Shown here: positions 1 to 5,004 of the stretch, in pieces
How the letters are laid out: every line of letters begins with the position of its first letter
How positions within the stretch are numbered: position 1 is the first letter of the stretch
From: Nocardioidaceae bacterium
GTDB taxonomy: Bacteria > Actinomycetota > Actinomycetes > Propionibacteriales > Nocardioidaceae
Direction: 5' to 3'
Assembly: GCA_013813125.1 (NCBI GenBank)
Contig: JACCSH010000236.1
Coordinates: 1 to 6,029, forward strand
Length of the DNA stretch: 6,029 bases
Notes under the pieces: generated by a model
What the model saw: only the letters and a program-made list of their open reading frames with translations
Database searches by the model: none
What the model was told of the DNA's origin: nothing
Position numbers and translations under genes: made by a program

Positions 1-286
1 CTGAAACAGCGCGGAACTCGCCGTAATAGATGTCGACGTCGTCACACTCGATTACCGCGATGGGCTCGGCCGGCACGTGCGGCCAGTTGTCACTGCGAGC
101 ATTGCTGCTCATCGGCGCTGTGAGGCCCCGGTCGGCACCGCTGGAGGCTACAACGGTCGCGCCGGACGAGCCGGACGAGGCGGTCGACGAGGTAGACCCA
201 GCCTGAGTTGGAGAGGTGTCAGTGACGGTGTCGGCCGTGCTTTTCCGCGTGTCCTCGTTACTCGTACGGGTGGAAAAAATGTTCAT
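1..286 (-). CDS. pstB: Phosphate ABC transporter ATP-binding protein PstB (partial, N-terminus only)
   Basis: This is the ATPase subunit of the PstSCAB phosphate importer, on the cytoplasmic face of the membrane. The window holds 95 codons from the 5' end; the Walker A, signature and Walker B motifs lie outside. Identity rests on residues 86-94 (DIYYGEFRA), the typical PstB opening before the Walker A, and on its place directly after pstA. The ATG at 286 lies 7 bases past the pstA stop, with a GAGGA Shine-Dalgarno overlapping that stop. From this start the protein carries an unusual 58-residue Ser/Thr/Ala/Gly-rich extension before Met59 (MSSNARSDNW). A second ATG at 112 would give a conventional-length protein but has no clear ribosome binding site. 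Family assignment is secure from context; the start is less certain. Confidence 0.9.
   Translation of the reverse strand, partial: MNIFSTRTSNEDTRKSTADTVTDTSPTQAGSTSSTASSGSSGATVVASSGADRGLTAPMSSNARSDNWPHVPAEPIAVIECDDVDIYYGEFRAVS
162..179 (-). repeat. Tandem 9-bp repeat inside the pstB N-terminal extension
   Basis: The nonamer CCGGACGAG (plus strand) occurs twice head-to-tail at 162-170 and 171-179. On the coding strand it encodes Ser-Ser-Gly twice (residues 37-42) in the low-complexity extension of PstB. The unit is a multiple of three, so gain or loss of a copy would keep the frame. Two copies are few and could be chance in GC-rich, Ser/Gly-coding DNA. Confidence 0.5.
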
Positions 287-293
287 GACGTCC

Positions 294-1190
294 TCACCAG
301 CTGCGCTGATATCGGTTGCGGATGACGATGGCCAGGGCGTTCATCATGAGCAGTAGGCCCAGCAGCACGATGATGGCAGCCGAGGCAACCTCTTGAAATG
401 CGTCCTCGGGTCTACCGGTCCAGTTGAAGATCTGAATTGGCAGCGTGGTGAAGCCAGATAGCAGTCCGTTGGGGTCGTAGCTCACGAAAACAAGACCCCC
501 GAGCAGCAACAGCGGCGCGGCCTCTCCCAGCGCCCGAGACAGCGCCAAGATCGTGCCGGTGGCGACGCCCGGCAACGCAGACGGCAAGGTCTGCTTCCAC
601 ACCGTCTGTAGTGGCGTCGCTCCCAGGGCCAGGGACCCCTGCCTGATCTCAGCGGGCACAGCCCGCAACGCTTCGCGTGTAGTGATGATGATAACCGGCA
701 AAATCAACAGCGCCAGCGCGATGGCTCCACTGAGCACCACCCGGCGCTCCAAGCCGATCGTCAAAGCAAACCCTGCGGTCAACAGCCCGTACACGATGGC
801 AGGGACAGCGGCCAGGTTTTGCAGGTTCACCTCGATCAGGCGGTTGTACCAGCGACGGTCATCGGCGAACTCTTCCAGATAGACCGCGGCGGCTACGCCG
901 AGTGGGATTGCCATGACCGCAGTGACCGTGATTACCAGAAGAGATCCCAGGATGGCTGCCCGGGCACCCGCGCGTTCGGGAATCACCTGGGAGCTGTAGT
1001 CGGTGAACAGCCGAGCGTCCAAGCGGGGATAGCCGTCAACGAACGTCGTTACCAAGAGAGTCACCAGTGCGATGACCGCAAAAGCCAGGGCCAGCCACAG
1101 GCACACCAGGAAACCGATGGATGCGCCGCTGCGGTCCCCAGCCGTACGCGACTTCAAAGGGGCGGTTGCGACCGAGCCGATGCTGGCCAT
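294..1190 (-). CDS. pstA: Phosphate ABC transporter permease PstA
   Basis: One of the two inner-membrane permease subunits of the phosphate importer, pairing with PstC to form the channel coupled to PstB. The product is 298 residues, normal for PstA. It has a short polar N-terminus and hydrophobic segments at roughly 26-50, 78-104, 126-145, 152-170, 208-234 and 268-291, in keeping with six membrane spans. The cytoplasmic coupling (EAA-type) loop is at about 172-209 and includes IRQGSLALGATPLQT followed by TLPSALPGV, characteristic of PstA/PstC. The ATG at 1190 overlaps the pstC stop by one base (TGATG) and has a GGGAGG Shine-Dalgarno 7 bases upstream inside pstC, so translation is probably coupled. 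The open frame continues upstream to 1916, but that part is a shadow of pstC. pstB follows after 7 bases. Confidence 0.96.
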   Translation of the reverse strand: MASIGSVATAPLKSRTAGDRSGASIGFLVCLWLALAFAVIALVTLLVTTFVDGYPRLDARLFTDYSSQVIPERAGARAAILGSLLVITVTAVMAIPLGVAAAVYLEEFADDRRWYNRLIEVNLQNLAAVPAIVYGLLTAGFALTIGLERRVVLSGAIALALLILPVIIITTREALRAVPAEIRQGSLALGATPLQTVWKQTLPSALPGVATGTILALSRALGEAAPLLLLGGLVFVSYDPNGLLSGFTTLPIQIFNWTGRPEDAFQEVASAAIIVLLGLLLMMNALAIVIRNRYQRSW

Positions 1191-2164
1191 CAGTAGGCCT
1201 CCCGGAAGCGGCGGACAAGGCGGATGCTGATGATGTTGATGAGCAAGGTGATGGTGAAGAGCAGCAGTCCGACAGCGAACAGTGTGTTGTAACCCAGTGT
1301 CCCCGGGGTTGACTCGCCGGTGGCGGTCTGAGCGATGAACCCCGTCATCGTTTGGCCGCTGTCGGTAGCTTTGCCGACCAACTGCGCTTGGGTTCCGGCT
1401 GCCAACGCGACGATCATGGTCTCGCCCACGGCTCTCGACAACGCCAGCACGATAGAGGCGGCAATGCCGGAGATGGCAGCGGGAAAGACGACGCGCAACG
1501 TGGTGCGCATCCGATTGGCGCCGAGCGCGAGAGACCCTTGGCGCAGCGACTGAGGCACCGCACTCAGCGAATCCTCCGACAAAGAAGCAACGGTCGGGAT
1601 GATCATGATGCCGAGCACGAGTCCTGCCGCCAGGACACTGTATGTACCGAGCTCGATTCTCATTATCTGCTCGAGCACAACCGGAGCCACGAACGCCAGC
1701 GCGAAGTAGCCATAGACGACAGAGGGGATGCCGGCGAGCACTTCGAGGGCCGGTTTGAGCACCTTCCGCACCCGCGGCGTCGCGTATTCCGAGAGATAGA
1801 TAGCCACACCCAAACCCACCGGCACGGCGAGCAGAAGTGCTAAAACCGTCGTCCACAAGGTGCCGGTAATCAGCGGCAGCACGCCGAAGTCCGCATTGGA
1901 GAAAGTTGGTGCCCACCGGGTGCCGGTGAGAAAGTCCCAGACGCTGACCTCACGAAAGAAGTCGAGTGCCGGCAGCAGCAGGGCGAACACGATGCCGACG
2001 GTGATCGCCACGGACAAGGCGCTGGCCAGCCCGAGGAACACCATGACTGCGCGCTCCCCGTAGCGGGGAGATTGGCGTCGGATGGAGATCTTGGTCGGTT
2101 CTGTGGCGTTGGGGCGGGGGCCAGTCCCTGAGGACGTGCCCCCGCCGCTCAGAACGGTGCTCAC
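1190..2164 (-). CDS. pstC: Phosphate ABC transporter permease PstC
   Basis: The other membrane permease of the PstSCAB importer. The product is 324 residues, the usual size. A polar N-terminal tail of about 35 residues precedes hydrophobic segments at about 40-65, 97-124, 145-165, 174-195, 228-256 and 291-315. The YGER...LASAL start of the first span, LSEYA at 124-128, EVLAGIPSVVYGYFAL at 141-156 and the coupling loop at 206-234 (SLRQGSLALGANRMR and on) are typical of PstC. The chosen GTG at 2164 is the only plausible start that keeps the whole N-terminal tail. It has no convincing Shine-Dalgarno; the nearest AAAGG lies 14 bases upstream. An ATG at residue 41 has a GGGGAG upstream but would cut into the first membrane span. 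It follows pstS by 45 bases and overlaps pstA by one base. Confidence 0.96.
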   Translation of the reverse strand: MSTVLSGGGTSSGTGPRPNATEPTKISIRRQSPRYGERAVMVFLGLASALSVAITVGIVFALLLPALDFFREVSVWDFLTGTRWAPTFSNADFGVLPLITGTLWTTVLALLLAVPVGLGVAIYLSEYATPRVRKVLKPALEVLAGIPSVVYGYFALAFVAPVVLEQIMRIELGTYSVLAAGLVLGIMIIPTVASLSEDSLSAVPQSLRQGSLALGANRMRTTLRVVFPAAISGIAASIVLALSRAVGETMIVALAAGTQAQLVGKATDSGQTMTGFIAQTATGESTPGTLGYNTLFAVGLLLFTITLLINIISIRLVRRFREAY

Positions 2165-2209
2165 GGGTGTCGAGTCTGCCTTTGGTCGGTTCGGCTCACA
2201 ACACCGGTC

Positions 2210-3178
2210 TCAGCTGCCAGTGAGCTCGCTGGTCTTTTGCTGCAGCTCGGTGCTCTGCTCCTCGTTCAAGGGAATGAACTTCGCGGCCTCGGCGATCTCC
2301 GCGTTGCTTTCCGCGTAGAAGTCAAGGAAAGCCGCCAACTCGGGCCCCTCCTCGACAGCCGAGTTCGACGGGTAGATGAACAACGGGCGGGCCAGCGGGG
2401 TGTAGGTCCCGTCCTGAGCCGTCTCTGGACTCGGAGGGACGCAACCTTCACCACTATCGATCTCGACAGCCTTGAGGGAGTCTGCGTTCTCCTCATAGTA
2501 GGAGAATCCGAAGTAGCCCAGGGCGTTTGGTGAACCGGCCACGCCTTGGACGAGCGTGTTGTCGTCCTCTGATGAGGTGTAGTCGGAGCGGCTCGCACCT
2601 TCTTCACCATTGATCACGTCGGTGAAGTAGTCGAAGGTGCCTGAGTCCGTACCCGGACCGAACAACTCGATCTCTTCACTCGGGAAGTCGGGGTTTACCT
2701 GGTCCCAGGTAGTGATCTTGTCCTCGGCTTCGGGCCCCCACAAGGTGGCGAGCTCGTCGGTGGTCAGACACGTCACGAAGTCGTTCTCTGCGGAGACCAC
2801 CACAGTGAGGGCGTCGACGGCCACCTGGAGCTCCGTGTACTCGATACCGTTCTTCTCGCACACCGGCACCTCCTCCTCTTCGTCGATGGGCCGCGAAGCG
2901 TTAGAGATATCTGTCTCGCCGATGCAGAACTTCTCAAAGCCACCGCCGGTTCCGGCGGTTCCCACCGAGACGTTGACATCCGGCTGTTCCTCCTTGAACA
3001 GCTCACCAGCCACCTGTGTGAGCGGTTGCACAGTCGACGAGCCGTCGGTAACGATCTCGCCCGACAAGGACCCGTCGTCACCGGACCCTCCGCCTTCGGC
3101 CTGGCCACCACAGGCGGTGAGGATCAATGACAGCGCAGCTACCGGGACAGCAGCGCGGCGCGGAACACGTCGGTTCAC
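2210..3178 (-). CDS. pstS: Phosphate-binding lipoprotein PstS (SphX-like)
   Basis: The extracytoplasmic phosphate receptor that delivers phosphate to PstC/PstA. The product is 322 residues. Residues 1-22 form a lipoprotein signal with Arg3/4/7/8, a short hydrophobic core and the lipobox LTAC, so Cys23 would be lipidated. A Gly/Asp/Ser linker follows to about residue 40. Phosphate-loop motifs are DGSSTVQP (45-52), GTAGTGGGFEKFC (73-85), ISNASRP (91-97) and GPGTDSGTFDYF (174-185). NALGYFGFSYYEE (218-230) and PLFIYP (265-270) are further family landmarks. The wording matches the cyanobacterial SphX-like branch better than E. coli PstS, including Cys85, Cys107 and Cys137. The mature part is very acidic (about 61 Asp/Glu, 10 Lys/Arg). 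The GTG at 3178 is chosen over the upstream GTG at 3220 because it gives a proper signal peptide and has an AGAGAGG site 10 bases upstream. Confidence 0.96.
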   Translation of the reverse strand: MNRRVPRRAAVPVAALSLILTACGGQAEGGGSGDDGSLSGEIVTDGSSTVQPLTQVAGELFKEEQPDVNVSVGTAGTGGGFEKFCIGETDISNASRPIDEEEEVPVCEKNGIEYTELQVAVDALTVVVSAENDFVTCLTTDELATLWGPEAEDKITTWDQVNPDFPSEEIELFGPGTDSGTFDYFTDVINGEEGASRSDYTSSEDDNTLVQGVAGSPNALGYFGFSYYEENADSLKAVEIDSGEGCVPPSPETAQDGTYTPLARPLFIYPSNSAVEEGPELAAFLDFYAESNAEIAEAAKFIPLNEEQSTELQQKTSELTGS

Positions 3179-3188
3179 AAGTAGTTCG

Positions 3189-3195
3189 CCTCTCT
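3189..3195 (-). promoter_or_regulatory. Ribosome binding site of pstS
   Basis: The minus-strand sequence AGAGAGG lies 10 bases before the GTG at 3178. It decides the pstS start, since the longer in-frame GTG at 3220 would put non-signal residues in front of the lipoprotein signal peptide. Confidence 0.75.
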
Positions 3196-3199
3196 TGAG

Positions 3200-3216
3200 G
3201 GCTGCCGGGTGCAGCC
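3200..3216 (-). other. Stem-loop in the pstS leader
   Basis: A perfect 6-bp inverted repeat (GGCTGC / GCAGCC) with a 5-base loop (ACCCG on the transcript) lies 4 bases upstream of the pstS Shine-Dalgarno. In RNA it would form a GC-rich hairpin in the 5' leader. No T-run follows, so it is not an intrinsic terminator. It could stabilise the message or tune ribosome access, or be chance. Confidence 0.5.
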
Positions 3217-3224
3217 ACACGGTC

Positions 3225-3241
3225 TAACGTCCAAGACGCTA
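3225..3241. other. Imperfect palindrome over the candidate -10 of pstS
   Basis: On the minus strand TAGCGTC-TTG-GACGTTA is a 7-bp inverted repeat with 6 of 7 pairs matching and a 3-base centre. It overlaps the proposed -10 hexamer, a position where a dimeric repressor could bind. There is no known regulator I can match to it, and chance is possible. Confidence 0.3.
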
Positions 3242-3263
3242 AGCCGCCATGGTGAAGTGTCGG
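3236..3263 (-). promoter_or_regulatory. Candidate sigma-70-type promoter for pstSCAB
   Basis: On the minus strand a -35-like CCGACA (3263-3258) is followed after 16 bases by a -10-like TAGCGT (3241-3236). The -35 is poor, as expected for an activator-dependent promoter, and lies within the PHO-box array. Transcription would start near 3229, giving a leader of about 50 bases before the pstS GTG. Positions are inferred from pattern only. Confidence 0.45.
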
Positions 3264-3290
3264 ACCTGCCCGCGTGAACCGCAGGTGAAC
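3247..3290 (-). promoter_or_regulatory. PHO-box array (PhoP/PhoB-type operator) upstream of pstS
   Basis: On the minus strand four consecutive 11-base units read GTTCACCTGCG (3290-3280), GTTCACGCGGG (3279-3269), a degenerate CAGGTCCGACA (3268-3258) and CTTCACCATGG (3257-3247). The TTCAC core recurs at offsets 0, 11 and 33, exactly in phase with an 11-base period. Actinobacterial PhoP binds tandem 11-base direct repeats of the GTTCACC type, and pstS is its classic target. The array ends 68 bases before the pstS start and overlaps the candidate -35, the usual arrangement for activation during phosphate starvation. The regulator itself is not in the window. Confidence 0.82.
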
Positions 3291-3294
3291 AGAT

Positions 3295-3307
3295 GCAGAC
3301 GATCTGC
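3295..3307. other. Short palindrome beside the PHO boxes
   Basis: GCAGA-TCG-TCTGC (minus strand) is a perfect 5-bp inverted repeat with a 3-base centre, 4 bases upstream of the first PHO-box unit. The overlapping CAGAT...ATCTG pair forms an alternative, mutually exclusive stem. It may be a minor terminator stem for the upstream operon, a protein site, or chance. Confidence 0.3.
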
Positions 3308-3331
3308 GACTGCCTGGCTGGTAGTGCCGGT

Positions 3332-3359
3332 GTCGGCGTCGACCGTACGCAGCGCCGAC
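3332..3359 (-). terminator. Hairpin directly after the acetyltransferase stop; possible terminator
   Basis: A perfect 7-bp inverted repeat GTCGGCG / CGCCGAC with a 14-base loop begins at the first base after the TGA of the acetyltransferase gene. It sits where the molybdenum cofactor operon should end, before the pstS promoter region. There is no T-tract. Terminators with poor or no U-tracts are often proposed in actinobacteria, but it could equally be a 3'-end stability hairpin with readthrough. Confidence 0.45.
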
Positions 3360-3932
3360 TCAGGCGCCGGTGAGACGAGCCAGTATTCCTTCGGGGACGT
3401 CTTCGGCGGTGAGGGCGAACACCAGATGATCACGCCACTGCCCGTTGATGTGGAGGTACCGCGGCGCCAGGCCGATGGAGGAGAACCCGAGCTTCTCGAC
3501 GATGCGCAGACTGGCCACGTTCTCGGGTCGGATGGCGATCTCTAGTCGATGCAACCCCAGAACCCGGAAACAGTGGTCACCAGCCAAGGCGACGGCCACC
3601 GGCATGATGCCCCGCCCCGCGTAGCTCTCGGCGATCCAGTAGCCGATTTGTGCCCACTGAGCGGACCCGCGCGTGATTCCTGTGACCGTCAGCTGACCGA
3701 CCATCAGGCCGTCATAGGTGACGACGAAAGGTAGGGCGCGTTCCTGGCGGGCCTGCCGTCGCAGGTCCTTGATCAATGAGCGGTAGCTGACCTTCGCGCC
3801 GCGCCCGTTCTCGCTGGAGGGACGGGTCGACTCCCATTCACTCAGCCAGCTCGAGTTATCTCGCCGCAGGTCAGCCCATCGAGAGGCGTCGCCTGCGGTG
3901 ATGGGCCGCAAGCCGACACGTCCCGACCGCAA
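3360..3932 (-). CDS. rimJ: GNAT-family N-acetyltransferase, RimJ/RimL-like
   Basis: A predicted acetyl-CoA-dependent N-acetyltransferase of 190 residues. The fold's landmarks are VGLRPIT near the N-terminus (6-12), GQLTVTGI (79-86) and IGYWIAESYAGRGI (96-109), the last being the acetyl-CoA-binding motif A. LHRLEIAIRPENVASLRIVEKLGF follows at 127-150 in one unbroken run of conserved positions. The C-terminal YLHINGQWRDH (159-169) is close to the ending of E. coli RimJ, which acetylates the N-terminus of ribosomal protein S5. The actual substrate here is unknown. The start is uncertain. The TTG at 3932 is the first usual initiator in frame, with GAGGGTGG upstream; a CTG at 3956 overlapping the mog stop would add eight residues. 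It lies 20 bases after mog and is probably cotranscribed; M. tuberculosis also has a rimJ-annotated gene next to moeA1. Confidence 0.88.
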   Translation of the reverse strand: MRSGRVGLRPITAGDASRWADLRRDNSSWLSEWESTRPSSENGRGAKVSYRSLIKDLRRQARQERALPFVVTYDGLMVGQLTVTGITRGSAQWAQIGYWIAESYAGRGIMPVAVALAGDHCFRVLGLHRLEIAIRPENVASLRIVEKLGFSSIGLAPRYLHINGQWRDHLVFALTAEDVPEGILARLTGA

Positions 3933-3952
3933 GTCGACCGGCCACCCTCGTG

Positions 3953-4465
3953 TCAGTTCGCACCAGCCTCGTCGCTGCGCGAGTGGTCACCACCGCGGAT
4001 CTGGTCGAGCGTGTGGTCGAGGATTGGCAGCAGCACCGCCAACCCGTCCTCGACCCCGCCGGCCGATCCGGGCAGGTTCACCACGAGAGTCGGGCCGGCC
4101 ACCCCCGCGAGCCCACGCGACAGAACCGCCGTCGGTACGCCGTTGGAGACGCCATATGTCCGGAGCGCCTCCGCGATACCAGGTATCTCCTTGTCAAGGA
4201 CGCGGCGCGTCATCTCGGGGGTCTGGTCAGTTGGCGTCAGGCCCGTGCCGCCCGTGGTCACGACCAGATCGGGATGGTCCGCGAGCGCGGCAACCAAGGC
4301 GTCATAAAGCGGTTTCCCATCGGGGACCACGCGACTTGTCACCGACGACATGCCGTGCGCCTCGAGTGCGGCCACGATGCGAGGCCCGGTCGTGTCCTCG
4401 TACATGCCCGACGCCGCGCGGTTCGAAACCGACAGCACCACAGCGAAACGACTCGGCCTGGTCAT
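3953..4465 (-). CDS. mog: MogA/MoaB-family molybdenum cofactor protein (molybdopterin adenylyltransferase)
   Basis: A single MoCF-biosynthesis domain of 170 residues, the usual size. In Mog proteins this domain binds molybdopterin and adenylylates it with ATP before molybdate is inserted by MoeA, in the cytoplasm. Visible motifs are VVPDG (46-50, Asp49), TTGGTGLTPTDQTPE (70-84, with Asp80 at the catalytic-type position), GVPTAVLSRGLAG (109-121) and NLPGSAGGV (130-138). The VVxDG, SRGLAGVAG and NLPGS wording resembles mycobacterial MoaB more than E. coli MogA, so automated pipelines may call it moaB. The last 12 residues are polar and dispensable-looking. The ATG at 4465 overlaps the end of moaC by 4 bases (ATGA), with GGTGGGG upstream, indicating translational coupling. 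Confidence 0.94.
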   Translation of the reverse strand: MTRPSRFAVVLSVSNRAASGMYEDTTGPRIVAALEAHGMSSVTSRVVPDGKPLYDALVAALADHPDLVVTTGGTGLTPTDQTPEMTRRVLDKEIPGIAEALRTYGVSNGVPTAVLSRGLAGVAGPTLVVNLPGSAGGVEDGLAVLLPILDHTLDQIRGGDHSRSDEAGAN

Positions 4466-5004
4466 GGCGCCCCACCGGAGGCCCCGTCACTGCCGCGAGT
4501 CCAGGTGCCACTTCGGCCTCCAGACTTCCTGATCACGCCTACCTCCTCGATCGTCGCTTCCTTGTCGACAGCCTTCACCATGTCGATCAGGGCCAGGGAG
4601 GCAACACTCACCGCGGTCAGAGCCTCCATCTCGACCCCTGTCCGGTCGGAGGTGCGCACGGTTGCTGTGATGCAGACGCAGTCGTCGAGCACCTCGATGT
4701 CGACCACGACCCCGCTGATGGCGAGTGGGTGGCACAGCGGTATCAGGTCGGGTGTTCGCTTGGCGCCGAGGATTCCTGCAACTCGGGCTACCGCGAGAGC
4801 ATCGCCCTTGGGGACTCCTTGTCCGCGCAGCAACGCAACGACGGCGGGTGAGACCCGCACTCTCCCCGAGGCCACCGCCTCTCGGGCGGTCACGGACTTG
4901 TGTGACACATCAACCATGCGTGCGGCGCCCGTCTCGTCGACGTGGCTCAGCGCTAACGGACTGTCGCCGCCGCCGGCCACCTGCTCGCCTCCCTCGACGG
5001 CCAT
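4462..5004 (-). CDS. moaC: Cyclic pyranopterin monophosphate synthase MoaC
   Basis: MoaC converts the MoaA product 3',8-cyclo-7,8-dihydro-GTP to cyclic pyranopterin monophosphate, the first stable intermediate of molybdenum cofactor synthesis. The product is 180 residues with a non-conserved Gly-rich head of about 17 residues. The domain starts at LSHVDETGAARMVDVS (19-34) and continues with KGDALAVARVAGILGAKRT (66-84), DLIPLCHPL (86-94), GVEMEALTAV (123-132) and DMVKAVDK (141-148). It ends in the usual SGGRSGTW (161-168). The Asp141/Lys144 pair of the active site is present. The ATG at 5004 overlaps the moeA stop by one base (TGATG) and has AGGA 7 bases upstream; the frame is open further upstream to 5226, but that stretch overlaps moeA and is not coding. 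moaA and moaE/moaD are not in the window. Confidence 0.96.
   Translation of the reverse strand: MAVEGGEQVAGGGDSPLALSHVDETGAARMVDVSHKSVTAREAVASGRVRVSPAVVALLRGQGVPKGDALAVARVAGILGAKRTPDLIPLCHPLAISGVVVDIEVLDDCVCITATVRTSDRTGVEMEALTAVSVASLALIDMVKAVDKEATIEEVGVIRKSGGRSGTWTRGSDGASGGAP

Noticed and set aside
1191..1916. Upstream part of the minus-strand open frame that continues into pstA, as a fused or longer PstA
   Set aside because: It overlaps pstC in another frame, is Arg/His/Gly-rich without membrane segments, and the pstA ATG at 1190 has its own strong ribosome site.
3179..3220. Longer PstS starting at the GTG at 3220
   Set aside because: It would place 14 residues ahead of a complete lipoprotein signal and translate through the leader hairpin and the Shine-Dalgarno.
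2637..3227. Plus-strand 196-codon open frame opposite pstS
   Set aside because: Ser/Thr/Pro-rich antisense shadow of an acidic-codon-rich gene, with no motif or ribosome site support.
3239..3545. Small genes in the intergenic region on either strand (64 codons minus, 98 codons plus)
   Set aside because: Both overlap the acetyltransferase gene and the PHO-box promoter, and neither has a recognisable sequence or a ribosome site.
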